Of a stretch of DNA of 13,969 nt, positions 6,618 to 13,895 are shown one piece after another. The stretch is taken from NCBI GenBank assembly GCA_045801465.1, contig JBJMSU010000189.1, forward strand, positions 1 to 13,969, in the 5' to 3' direction. Position 1 is the first letter of the stretch; each line of letters begins with the position of its first letter. The stretch comes from DATFWC01 sp045801465 (lineage in GTDB: Bacteria; Pseudomonadota; Alphaproteobacteria; Rhizobiales; Xanthobacteraceae). Below the pieces are notes generated by a model. It worked only from the letters and a program-made list of their open reading frames with translations. It made no database searches and had not been told where the DNA came from. The translations under genes and the position numbers were made by a program.

Positions 6618-8288
6618 ATGTCGAAACGGCTAATCGCGTTGCGCGCCGCCGCCGCAGCTGTGGCGGCGTGGCTGCTCATGTCCGCAGGGCCGGTGGCGGC
6701 GCAGGCGGTGCCGCCCGCGCTCAGTGGAAACGTCGCGTCGGATCGGGAAGGCCCGATGGAGGGCGTCCTGGTCAGTGCCAAGAAGCCGGGCGCGACAATC
6801 ACGGTCACGGTCGCGAGCGATGCGAACGGCGGTTATGCCTTTCCAGCGGATCGATTGGGGTCGGGCCGTTACGAACTGACGATCAGGGCCGCGGGCTACG
6901 TTTTGGAGGGTTCAGGCGACGTCGACCTCGCGCCCGGCAACACGACTAAAGCCGACCTCCGGCTGAAACCGGCTCCGGTCACCACGGATCAACTGACCAA
7001 TTCCGAGTGGATGACGAGCGTGCCGGGTCCCGACGAGCTGAAAAGGGCGCTGCTCAACTGCGGGGACTGCCACTCCTTGCGCAGGCTATTCGAATCCAAA
7101 CATACCGCAGCCGATTTCCTCAAAGTGTTCGACCGAATGAGCGGCTACTATCCGGGCGCCTCCGACATGCAACCGCAGCGGCTGGTCGGCGAGCACCGCC
7201 GGCCGGCCGTGAACCCTGCCATCGCACAGAGGCTCGCGGACTATCTCGCCAGCGTCAATCTCAGCAGCCAGCCCACACATGGCTTCGAGCTGAAAGTCGC
7301 GCCGCGTCCGACCGGGCGCGCGACGCGAGTCATCATCACGGAATACGATCTTCCGCGGAAGGAGATTCAGCCGCACGACGTGATCGTCGATCCCGACGGC
7401 ATGGTCTGGTACTCGCATTTCGGCGAGCAGTTCCTTTCCAAGCTCGACCCGAAGACCGGGGAGGTGACGGATTTCCCGATCCCGGTGCAGAAGCCCAATC
7501 ACCCCAAAGGAACCCTCGATCTCGAAATCGACGAGGACGGCTACATCTGGATCGGGTTGATGTACCAGACCGGCATGGCGCGGTTTGATCGGACCACCGA
7601 GACCTTGCGGATTTTTCCGGTGCCTAACGACTGGCAGACGGACGCCACGCAACAGTCGCACTTCTCAGTGGCGGGAACGAAGGTCGATGGCAAGGCCTGG
7701 GTCAAGAACACGGACCGTTCGCAGGTCATGCGGCTCGACCTAGAAACCGGCCAGTACGAGAACCTCGGGACCTTCCGAAACCCCGCCAACGATCGGCCGA
7801 TCGGCATCTACGGCATCTACGCCGATCAGCAGAACAACGCCTACATCCTCGAATTTCCGTTTGGCGGCATCGGCAAGATCGACGCCAGGACCGGCAAGCT
7901 CGCGTTCTATCCGACGCCGACGCCGAACGCGCGGGCGCGCCGCGGGCGCGTCGATTCCCGGAACCGGCTATGGTTTGCCGAGTACGGCGGCAACGGCGTC
8001 GGCATGTTCGATCCCACGACCGAGACGATCACTGAATGGAAGAAGCCGCTGGCGTGGGAAGCGCCGTATGACGTTCTCGCCGATCGCAACGGCGAGGCTT
8101 GGGAGATCAATACATTCTCCGACCGAGTCGGCCGGCTTGATCCCCGCAGCGGCGAATGGACGAATTATCTCCTGCCGCGCTACGGCAACATTCGCCGGGT
8201 GTTCGTTGACGACCGGAAAACGCCGGTGACGGTCTGGATCGGCAACAATCTCGGCGCGGCGGTCATCAAGCTCGAACCGCTCGATTAG
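6618..8288 (+). CDS. Secreted three-domain protein: carboxypeptidase-regulatory-like, CxxCH haem site, Vgb-type propeller
   Basis: The protein has 556 residues. A signal peptide (about 1-30, ending GPVAAQA) sends it to the periplasm. Residues 34-117 form a carboxypeptidase-regulatory-like beta-sandwich (ALSGNVASDREGPMEGVLVSA, then NGGYAFPADRL and YELTIRAAGY). A short c-type cytochrome-like segment follows with the haem motif C148-G-D-C151-H152. A distal Met is not certain; M174 and M184 are candidates. Residues 238-556 are a beta-propeller of the Vgb (virginiamycin B lyase-like) family with recurring blade motifs such as DGMVWYSHFGEQFLSKLDP, NRLWFAEYGGNGVGMFDP and GEAWEINTFSDRVGRLDP. GGGAG at 6607-6611 fixes the ATG. 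The 212 nt after ispE hold no other gene and no promoter I would defend; a weak 6-bp stem (CAAGTT/AACTTG, 6407-6423) lies just after ispE. Most Vgb-like propellers are not proven lyases, so no streptogramin activity should be assumed. A periplasmic redox or ligand-binding role is inferred. Confidence 0.88.
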   Translation: MSKRLIALRAAAAAVAAWLLMSAGPVAAQAVPPALSGNVASDREGPMEGVLVSAKKPGATITVTVASDANGGYAFPADRLGSGRYELTIRAAGYVLEGSGDVDLAPGNTTKADLRLKPAPVTTDQLTNSEWMTSVPGPDELKRALLNCGDCHSLRRLFESKHTAADFLKVFDRMSGYYPGASDMQPQRLVGEHRRPAVNPAIAQRLADYLASVNLSSQPTHGFELKVAPRPTGRATRVIITEYDLPRKEIQPHDVIVDPDGMVWYSHFGEQFLSKLDPKTGEVTDFPIPVQKPNHPKGTLDLEIDEDGYIWIGLMYQTGMARFDRTTETLRIFPVPNDWQTDATQQSHFSVAGTKVDGKAWVKNTDRSQVMRLDLETGQYENLGTFRNPANDRPIGIYGIYADQQNNAYILEFPFGGIGKIDARTGKLAFYPTPTPNARARRGRVDSRNRLWFAEYGGNGVGMFDPTTETITEWKKPLAWEAPYDVLADRNGEAWEINTFSDRVGRLDPRSGEWTNYLLPRYGNIRRVFVDDRKTPVTVWIGNNLGAAVIKLEPLD

Positions 8289-8306
8289 GCTCGCATTGAG
8301 GCAGCG

Positions 8307-9284
8307 ATGATCACCCGTCGTCGTCTGGTTTCACTCTTCGCCGGATCGACCTTGACGTCGGTATTTGCGCGTGCGGGCCGCGCGCAGGCCTGGCCCACCC
8401 GACATGTCCGCCTCATCGTGCCGTTCCCGCCGGGCGGCGGAACCGACGCGATCTCCCGCGTCCTTGCCGCCAAGCTCTCCGACATGTGGGGCTACCAGCT
8501 GGTGGTCGAGAACCGCGGCGGCGGCGCCACCAATATCGGCACCGAAGCCGTGGTCCGTTCCGATCCGGACGGCTATACGATCATGCTGCACTCGATGCCG
8601 CTCGCCGTGAACCGCTTTCTGTTTCCCGCGCTCAGCTACGATCCGGTCGCCGACCTCGCGCCGGTGTCGCTCATCTGCGACTATCCCAACATCATGGCGG
8701 TGCCGATCTCCTCGCCGGCGCGGTCGGTCGCCGACTTCATCGCCAATGCCAAGGCCAATCCCGGCAAGGTCACGTTCGCATCCTCCGGCCACGGCACCTC
8801 GGTCCATCTCTCGGGCGAGCTGTTCAAGCGCATGGCGGGCGTCGAGATGATGCACGTGCCCTATCGCGGCGCCGGCCCGGCGCTGAACGATCTCTTGCCC
8901 GGGCGCGTCGACGTCATGTTCAACAACATCGGCGCGGTGCTGCCGCTGATCCAGGGCGAGAAGCTGCGCGGGCTTGCGGTCACCACGGCAAAGCGGACGG
9001 CGGCGATCGATCTGCCGACCATCGCCGAATCCGGCGTGCCGGGCTTCGACGTCTCCTCGTGGTACGCCATATTCGCGCCGGCCAAAACTCCGCCTGAGAT
9101 CATCAAGAAGATGCATGCCGACATCGTTGCGGGCTTGTCCGATCCCGGCATCAAACAAAGGCTGGAGCAGCTCGGCGTCGTGGTGCTGGGCTCGACCCCG
9201 CAAGAGCTCGCGGCGCATCTCAGATCCGAGATGGACAAGTGGGGGCCGGTCATCAAGGAAGCCGGCATCACGGCGCGGGAGTGA
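8307..9284 (+). CDS. Tripartite tricarboxylate transporter (TctC/Bug) substrate-binding receptor
   Basis: This is a 325-residue periplasmic receptor of the Bug family, which presents small carboxylates and related ligands to TctAB-type transporters or acts as a sensor. The N-terminus MITRRRLVSLFAGSTL is a signal peptide with a twin-Arg-like pattern, ending near GRAQA. Family landmarks include WPTRHVRLIVPFPPGGGTDA (29-48), VVENRGGGATNIGTEAV (about 66-82), DGYTIML, VPYRGAGPALNDLLPGRVDVMF and the C-terminal GVVVLGSTPQELAAHL. GAGG at 8298-8301 lies 5 nt before the ATG. Only 18 nt separate it from the upstream propeller gene, so the two very likely form an operon. No TctA or TctB membrane subunits are present in the window, which is common for Bug receptors. 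The ligand cannot be predicted. Confidence 0.95.
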   Translation: MITRRRLVSLFAGSTLTSVFARAGRAQAWPTRHVRLIVPFPPGGGTDAISRVLAAKLSDMWGYQLVVENRGGGATNIGTEAVVRSDPDGYTIMLHSMPLAVNRFLFPALSYDPVADLAPVSLICDYPNIMAVPISSPARSVADFIANAKANPGKVTFASSGHGTSVHLSGELFKRMAGVEMMHVPYRGAGPALNDLLPGRVDVMFNNIGAVLPLIQGEKLRGLAVTTAKRTAAIDLPTIAESGVPGFDVSSWYAIFAPAKTPPEIIKKMHADIVAGLSDPGIKQRLEQLGVVVLGSTPQELAAHLRSEMDKWGPVIKEAGITARE

Positions 9285-9289
9285 GCATC

Positions 9290-9385
9290 AGTCGTTCCTG
9301 CGGAAAGCGGAAACCTGTGACCACTCACTTGGCGCTACGGCTCCGACGTGGCCATGGCTCCCCGCCTTCGCGGGACGACACGGGC
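9290..9385. repeat. Degenerate intergenic repeat in the convergent gap
   Basis: The 283-nt gap between the two convergent genes (9285-9567) holds no gene. Its first part translates on the minus strand as RPAKAGSHGHV and ends SAFRRND. I recall these strings from a widespread Rhizobiales repeat. It contains the small hairpin CCCGC-CTTC-GCGGG at 9361-9374. A 12-bp direct repeat, CCCGCGCAATTC, lies further on at 9418-9429 and 9448-9459. The family assignment is from memory. Confidence 0.35.
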
Positions 9386-9418
9386 TCGGGCGCGGCGCGC
9401 GCGTACGCGCCCTAGCCC
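9382..9418. terminator. Strong GC-rich hairpin between convergent genes, terminator-like without T tract
   Basis: GGGCT-c-GGGCGCG (9382-9394) pairs with CGCGCCC-t-AGCCC (9406-9418), giving 12 base pairs with one C.T mismatch and an 11-nt loop. It lies between two converging genes, where a bidirectional terminator is expected. No T run follows on either strand, so it could act only as a pausing or Rho-assisted site, or as an mRNA 3' end protector. Confidence 0.4.
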
Positions 9419-9567
9419 CCGCGCAATTCACATCTTGAACGGCTTCGCCCGCGCAATTCGCCATTCGCGAAGAGGTCGGCGCGTTCCTGAAATGGACACC
9501 GCGGGCAGGAGGCAGCGCAGAGGTAAACCCCGCGTCGCCTTCCGCCGCGCTTTCTGCCCGGGCTCGA

Positions 9568-10845
9568 TCAGACGCGCAGGAAGATCTTGCGACGATAGAA
9601 ATACCTCGCAAGCAAGATCGCCAAGGTGATGCCGACGGTGACGTTGACGAACGATGCCGCACCCTTGGTCAGCTGCGCATCGATGAAGCGTGCGATGTCG
9701 CCGCCGACGAGCTTGTACGCCACGTTCTGAAATCCCACCATATTGTTGACCATGTACAGCAGGATGGCGTTTGCCCCGAACCACAGGAAAACCGTGGCCC
9801 AGGCTTTGCGCCCGCAAATGTCGAGCAGGAGATAAGACATTCCGAGCAGCAGCGCGCTGTAGCCGCCGGCGACGAGAACGAACGAAGACGTCCAAATGTA
9901 TTTGATGACTGGAAACTGAAGCCCCCAGAGATAGCCGGCCTCGACGAGCACGACGCCGGCACCCATCAGCCATAGCGCCTTCTGCATCGGCTCAACGCGC
10001 GTATCCCTCAGCAGCAGGCCCGCAAAGACACCCAGCAGACAGGTTCCTACAGCGGGCGGCGTGCTGAGCAGGCCTTCCGGGTCCCACTCGCCGTAGAGCC
10101 TCAGGCCAGGCAGATACTGCGCGTCGATCCATCGGGCGAGATTGGCCTCTCTGGTAAACGAGCCGGCGCCGACCTCCGGCACCGACACGAATGTCATCAG
10201 CGCCCAATAGCCGATCAGAAGCGAGACGAACGCGACAATGAGACCGCGCACGTTCAGGTGCAGGAACAGCAGCGATACGAACAAGTAGCAAAGCGCGATG
10301 CGCTGGAGCACGCCCACCAACCGGACCTCGGGCCACAGATTGCCGGCGCCGCCGTAATAGATCAGCCCCAGCACGAACAGCAGAAACGATCTTCGTAGGA
10401 CACGCTTATGCGCGGCCCATTCACCTTCGCGCTCCACCAGACCGGGAAGCGAGAACACGATCGATATGCCCGTGACGAAGATGAAGAGAGGAAAAAGGAA
10501 ATCGTAGAAGCGAAATCCCTCCCATGGCGCATGTTGCAGCTGGATGCTGACGAAACGTGCAACCGCACTCAATGGCCCCTCTCTGCCCAAGGCCATGTCA
10601 TGCAGCGCCCAGGCGAGAGCGTCTCCTGCCACGATGAAGAACATCGCAAAGCCGCGCACGGCGTCGACCGATGCGACGCGCTCTGCCGCCGCATCCGGCG
10701 CGGCGGGGAGCGCCGTCGCGCGATCTGTGTCGGAGATTTCCCACCCTCGGGACAGCCGGGCATAGGCGGTCCGCGCCGCTGCGGGGACCGCGCCCGGGTT
10801 GCTGCGCCAGCCTGTCTCGTCTCCATCGCGCGCCAAGTCCACCAT
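9568..10845 (-). CDS. Multi-pass membrane acyltransferase, HGSNAT/DUF5009-like
   Basis: This 425-residue inner-membrane protein resembles the family of eukaryotic heparan-alpha-glucosaminide N-acetyltransferase (COG4299/DUF5009 type). Residues 1-57 are a hydrophilic cytoplasmic tail. The core starts with the family motif RVASVDAVRGFAMFFIVAGD (56-75). QHAPWEGFRFYDFLFPLFIF (104-123) follows; its HAxWxG histidine H105 matches the block holding the acetyl-carrying histidine in HGSNAT (from memory). RSFLLFVLGLIYYGG and VRLVGVLQRIALCYL come next, then DPEGLLSTPPAVGTCLLGV (255-273) and several further transmembrane helices, ending in a basic tail. GGAGG (minus strand, 10852-10856) lies 6 nt before the ATG; the frame is open 35 codons upstream but without support. 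It lies 243 nt downstream of the PIG-L gene on the same strand. It likely moves an acetyl or acyl group across the membrane to a sugar; the acceptor is unknown. Confidence 0.88.
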   Translation of the reverse strand: MVDLARDGDETGWRSNPGAVPAAARTAYARLSRGWEISDTDRATALPAAPDAAAERVASVDAVRGFAMFFIVAGDALAWALHDMALGREGPLSAVARFVSIQLQHAPWEGFRFYDFLFPLFIFVTGISIVFSLPGLVEREGEWAAHKRVLRRSFLLFVLGLIYYGGAGNLWPEVRLVGVLQRIALCYLFVSLLFLHLNVRGLIVAFVSLLIGYWALMTFVSVPEVGAGSFTREANLARWIDAQYLPGLRLYGEWDPEGLLSTPPAVGTCLLGVFAGLLLRDTRVEPMQKALWLMGAGVVLVEAGYLWGLQFPVIKYIWTSSFVLVAGGYSALLLGMSYLLLDICGRKAWATVFLWFGANAILLYMVNNMVGFQNVAYKLVGGDIARFIDAQLTKGAASFVNVTVGITLAILLARYFYRRKIFLRV

Positions 10846-10851
10846 TTGTCG

Positions 10852-10875
10852 CCTCCATCGGCCGACCCGCCGATG
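10852..10875 (-). promoter_or_regulatory. Shine-Dalgarno with adjoining perfect hairpin upstream of the acyltransferase
   Basis: The minus-strand GGAGG (10852-10856) is the best ribosome-binding site in the window and fixes the acyltransferase start. Immediately upstream is a perfect 7-bp inverted repeat: CATCGGC (10856-10862), loop CGACCC, GCCGATG (10869-10875). It shares one base with the Shine-Dalgarno. Such a stem could modulate ribosome access, or bind a regulator as DNA. The function is inferred. Confidence 0.5.
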
Positions 10876-11088
10876 TCGCAAGCCCAAGGTCGTGTCTGGA
10901 ATTCTTGCCGTGCGATCTGGGCGTGCCGAAGGCGTTCGCGCCATCAGCACACGTTGCGGCAGCAGTCGACGCTGATAAACGCTTCGTGGAGATCGAGGTT
11001 CCGCAAGCCACGTGCGCGAACGCTCTTGTCGGATGGCAGGCGTGCCGCGATGACGGCGCTTCCGCTCGCCCTCACGCCTCCGCCGGGA

Positions 11089-12105
11089 CTATTGCTGACC
11101 TGTTGCGTTGATCGGCTGGGCGGAAACCGTGCGCCCTTTATCGGCGACCGAGGCGTTGCAGGGACCGACACCCTCTTCGATCCGGAAGTAGTTTCGTCCG
11201 AGGTAAGACCGATGATAGGGGTGCCAGACACTGGCGTGATCGAGCGCCAGAATGCCGGCGGCCGTGACCGCCAACACGGAACTTTCCATGTCCCGCGGCT
11301 GACCGGCCAGATTTTCCGGAAGGATTCTGCTGGCGTAGTCGACGTAATGGACGCGACGCGCGCAGGCGAGGTCCTGGGCGGCATCGAGCGCAGCCTTCGC
11401 GGTCATTCGATGATCCGAATGATCGCCCGGATTGATGGTTTCGTTCGATTCGGGCACGTTCAGCTGGACCGCGCCAGCCTGTCCTCGCTCATGGTCGATG
11501 ATCGCTCTGAGCGTCGACACCAGATCAGGCCACCCGTGATAGGTCGTCGAGCGATCGATCGCCGACATCGTCTTGATCTTGCCTTTGGCGAGGCGCTCGA
11601 GAGACTGGTAACCCGTCGCCGGGAATCCCAGTCCTGCCGGGTGTCCGTCCGGCAACCGCAGGAAATACGTCACGGTGTTGCGATACCCGACGCGGTGGAT
11701 CCGGTGCTCATTGAGCTCCATGCGGGACGTCACCTTCTCGACCGGCTGCTCGCCCGCGTCCGCCATGAAGCGGATGGCGACCTCGGCCCCGTTTTCCCGC
11801 GCCCGATAATAGGGGTGCTTTCTGCCGCGCTTGCCCATTCCCACTCCGGCATCGCCGGCGGTGACGTGGATGAACACGGTTTTCGTCTTGGCGTCGGCAA
11901 CGTCCATGAAGGCCGTCGGGTTCATGAACAGCTGCCAATCGTCCTCATGGGCGGCAAAATAGAACGACACCCGGTCCGGCGGCCGGGCTTCCTCCGCGTC
12001 CTCCGCAAGCCCCGGGCTCGTCAGAAGCCCGATGGTCAGCCCGAATGCAGCCGCAAGCCGGCAAGGGGGCCAGCCATTCCGCGTGATCGCCGATCGTCTC
12101 GTCAC
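11089..12105 (-). CDS. Secreted PIG-L-family (LmbE-like) deacetylase
   Basis: From the GTG used here the protein has 338 residues. A basic N-terminus (VTRRSAITRN) and a hydrophobic run (LAAAFGLTIGLL) ending SPGLAED form a signal peptide, so the enzyme should be periplasmic. The zinc and catalytic motif AHEDD (52-56) corresponds to the family's PHPDDE, with W57 in place of the final Glu. The second motif, NPGDHSDHRMTAKAAL (225-240), supplies H229 and H232. PIG-L enzymes are zinc hydrolases that remove acetyl groups from N-acetylglucosamine-type sugars on lipids, mycothiol or bacillithiol precursors, or antibiotics. The C-terminal part (HPYHRSYLGRNYF) is not family-diagnostic. The minus-strand AAGAGGG at 12117-12123 is a distant Shine-Dalgarno (11 nt), and the promoter at 12134-12161 supports this start. 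The frame is open further to 12267, which I take as non-coding. The acyltransferase follows on the same strand. Confidence 0.85.
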   Translation of the reverse strand: MTRRSAITRNGWPPCRLAAAFGLTIGLLTSPGLAEDAEEARPPDRVSFYFAAHEDDWQLFMNPTAFMDVADAKTKTVFIHVTAGDAGVGMGKRGRKHPYYRARENGAEVAIRFMADAGEQPVEKVTSRMELNEHRIHRVGYRNTVTYFLRLPDGHPAGLGFPATGYQSLERLAKGKIKTMSAIDRSTTYHGWPDLVSTLRAIIDHERGQAGAVQLNVPESNETINPGDHSDHRMTAKAALDAAQDLACARRVHYVDYASRILPENLAGQPRDMESSVLAVTAAGILALDHASVWHPYHRSYLGRNYFRIEEGVGPCNASVADKGRTVSAQPINATGQQ

Positions 12106-12133
12106 TTCGCCGTTATCCCTCTTGGTGGCGCTG

Positions 12134-12161
12134 ACTATAAGACACGGAGCACGGTCTTCAA
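12134..12161 (-). promoter_or_regulatory. Sigma-70-like promoter of the deacetylase gene
   Basis: On the minus strand TTGAAG (12156-12161) is followed after 16 nt by TATAGT (12134-12139), which matches TATAAT at five of six positions. It would start transcription near 12127, about 22 nt before the GTG start. The rest of the 289-nt gap (12106-12394) holds no gene. It does contain a short perfect stem, GCCAG-AAAAC-CTGGC, at about 12277-12291. Confidence 0.5.
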
Positions 12162-12394
12162 CGGCGTCCGATTGCAAACCCACAACCGCTCTGCCGTGCC
12201 GGTGCCGCGAATGGCCAATCCTGCGTTGTCGGCTGGCTGCTCGGCGGTTCCGTGATACCATAGACAACCCCCCGCGCCAGAAAACCTGGCAAGGTTTACC
12301 AGAGGCCGGTTAGCGCTCGGTGAGGACTCGCGACGCGCCGCAGCCGCATGGAACCGGGCATGCAAGCTGCCGGGTACAGGAGCCCGCGCCGAAA

Positions 12395-13405
12395 TTAATG
12401 CGTGCGGCTGATGACGAACTCGACCGCTTCGGCCAGCGCGTCCTTCATCGGCGAGTCGGGAAACAAGGCGAGCGCATCCTTGGCGATCGCGCCGTAGTGA
12501 CGGGCACGCTTGATCGTGTCCTCGAGCGCGCGGTGCTTGATCATCAGCGAGATCGCGGTCTCGAGATCACCCTCGGCGGCATCGCCGTCTTCCAGCGTGC
12601 GGCGCCAGAAGGTGCGCTCGGGCTCCGATCCGCGCCGGAATGACAGCACCACCGGCAGCGTGATCTTGCCGTCGCGGAAATCGTCGCCGACGTTCTTGCC
12701 GAGCTTCGCCGACTTGCCGCCGTAGTCGAGCGCATCGTCGACCAGCTGGAACGCGATCCCGAGATTCATGCCGTACGAGCGGCACGCCGCCTGCTCGGCT
12801 TTCGGCCGCGCCGTTATGGCGGGGCCGACTTCGCAGGCCGCGGCGAAGAGTTCGGCCGTCTTGGCGCGCACGACCGTGAGGTATTCGTCTTCCGTGGTGG
12901 CGGTATTCTTGGCGGCGCCGAGCTGCATCACCTCGCCCTCGGCGATCACCGCGGCGGCGACCGACAGGATCTCCAGCGCCCGCAGCGATCCCACCTCGAC
13001 CATCATCTTGAACGCCTGGCCGAGCAGGAAATCCCCGACCAGCACGCTCGCTTCGTTGCCCCACAGCATGCGGGCGGCGAGCCGGCCGCGCCGCATCTCG
13101 CTCTCGTCGACGACGTCGTCGTGCAGCAGCGTCGCGGTATGCATGAACTCGACGGCGGCGGCGAGCTTGACGTGACCCTCGCCGCGGTAGCCGGCGAGCC
13201 GCGCCATGGCCAGCGTCAGCACCGGACGCAGGCGCTTGCCTCCCGAGCTGATCAGATGGTTGGCCACTTCGGGGATCATGGTCACGTCCGACGAGGTGCG
13301 CGACAGGATCGTGCGGTTGACGAGCTCCATGTCGGCGGCAACGAATTCGACCAGCCGGTCGATCGAAGCGGGTGGCTGGCTCTCGAACGGGACGATGACG
13401 GCCAA
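12395..13405 (-). CDS. Long-chain trans-polyprenyl diphosphate synthase (octaprenyl/decaprenyl type)
   Basis: This enzyme extends farnesyl- or geranylgeranyl-diphosphate with isopentenyl diphosphate to the C40-C50 chain used as the ubiquinone tail. The protein has 336 residues. It carries SSGGKRLRPVLTLAMARL (IPP-binding), the first aspartate-rich motif LLHDDVVDESEMRRG (DDxxD), GNEASVLVGDFLLGQAF, and the second motif FQLVDDALDYGG (DDxxD). D-GKITLPVVL lies near the C-terminal third. The start is a TTG at 13403-13405, giving LAVIVPFE. AGGAG (minus strand, 13414-13418) sits 8 nt upstream, and the length and N-terminus fit the alphaproteobacterial family. The frame runs open far upstream to 13801, but that stretch is antisense to the DUF2007 gene. 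Chain length cannot be read from sequence; C50 (decaprenyl) is usual in Rhizobiales. A divergent promoter region is shared with the DUF2007 gene. Confidence 0.96.
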   Translation of the reverse strand: MAVIVPFESQPPASIDRLVEFVAADMELVNRTILSRTSSDVTMIPEVANHLISSGGKRLRPVLTLAMARLAGYRGEGHVKLAAAVEFMHTATLLHDDVVDESEMRRGRLAARMLWGNEASVLVGDFLLGQAFKMMVEVGSLRALEILSVAAAVIAEGEVMQLGAAKNTATTEDEYLTVVRAKTAELFAAACEVGPAITARPKAEQAACRSYGMNLGIAFQLVDDALDYGGKSAKLGKNVGDDFRDGKITLPVVLSFRRGSEPERTFWRRTLEDGDAAEGDLETAISLMIKHRALEDTIKRARHYGAIAKDALALFPDSPMKDALAEAVEFVISRTH

Positions 13406-13487
13406 AAGGGCTTCTCCTGATCGCTCGGATTCCCTACAGAATCTGTGGCGCTTGCCGCCATGCTCTGTCAGGTTGCGAGACGGCGGG

Positions 13488-13516
13488 AGCATAGGAATGG
13501 CGTGGTGGAGCGGCAA
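13488..13516 (-). promoter_or_regulatory. Candidate promoter of the polyprenyl synthase gene
   Basis: On the minus strand TTGCCG (13511-13516) and TATGCT (13488-13493) are separated by exactly 17 nt, each matching the sigma-70 consensus at four of six positions. It would give a leader of about 75 nt. Moderate evidence only. Confidence 0.35.
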
Positions 13517-13570
13517 GTATCCCAATTGCCGCGCGTGATGCACAATTGCGGCAAACGAAAGCGAGGGGGC

Positions 13571-13807
13571 GTGCACGAGCTGGTCCGCACGAACAATGCA
13601 GTCCTCATCTCGGCGATCGGAGCGCTGCTCGACGAGGCCAGGATTCCCTACTTCGTGCTCGACCAGAACATGAGCGTGCTCGAAGGATCGATCGGCATCC
13701 TGCCGCGCCGCCTGATGGTTGCAGAAGCGCATGCCGAGGCGGCGCGGACGCTGCTGGCGAATGCCGGTTTGGCCGCTGAGCTTCGTCCCCATGGCCGTCA
13801 AGGCTAG
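13571..13807 (+). CDS. DUF2007 domain protein (small putative signal-transducing protein)
   Basis: This 78-residue cytoplasmic protein matches the DUF2007 pattern. The core is HELVRTNNAVLISAIGALLD, then IPYFVLDQNMSVLEGSIGIL, then PRRLMVAEAHAEAARTLLAN, with the typical GI-PRR-V signature. I use the GTG at 13571 because the family begins at this point (x-ELVRTND-AVLIS) and GAGG (13563-13566) lies just upstream. An ATG at 13538 would add 11 residues. DUF2007 proteins have no proven activity; their fold is ferredoxin-like and a regulatory-binding role is proposed. It is divergent from the polyprenyl synthase gene, an arrangement I recall as common in Rhizobiales. The stop codon TAG (13805-13807) is part of the hairpin repeat that follows. 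Confidence 0.85.
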   Translation: MHELVRTNNAVLISAIGALLDEARIPYFVLDQNMSVLEGSIGILPRRLMVAEAHAEAARTLLANAGLAAELRPHGRQG

Positions 13808-13881
13808 TGCCGCCGATTTGAAGTTCCCACACCGCCTGCCGCAAACTCGTGCGGGAACTTCAAATCGAAAAGCGGCACTAG
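13804..13881 (+). repeat. Large hairpin element A (TAGTGCC family)
   Basis: Outer arms CTAGTGCCGC (13804-13813) and GCGGCACTAG (13872-13881) pair perfectly over 10 bp. Inner arms CGATTTGAAGTTCCC (13814-13828) and GGGAACTTCAAATCG (13853-13867) pair perfectly over 15 bp. Four unpaired A residues (13868-13871) interrupt the right side. Three more pairs (CAC 13830-13832 with GTG 13849-13851) extend the stem inward after one mismatch. No ORF is present. It could also work as a terminator for the DUF2007 gene. Confidence 0.9.
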
Positions 13882-13895
13882 GATCATAGACTTGC

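Noticed and set aside
6618..8288. A streptogramin-resistance call for the Vgb-type propeller protein.
   Set aside because: The architecture differs from resistance lyases (extra domains, haem motif, secretion), and the propeller family is mostly of unknown function.
10408..12255. A 615-codon open frame on the plus strand across the acyltransferase and deacetylase genes.
   Set aside because: It is antisense to two genes with clear family motifs. Its product is arginine-rich and low in recognisable motifs, as expected for shadow frames in high-GC DNA.
13406..13801. An N-terminal extension of the polyprenyl synthase of about 130 residues.
   Set aside because: It is antisense to the DUF2007 gene. 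The TTG at 13405 with AGGAG at the right distance gives the expected protein length.
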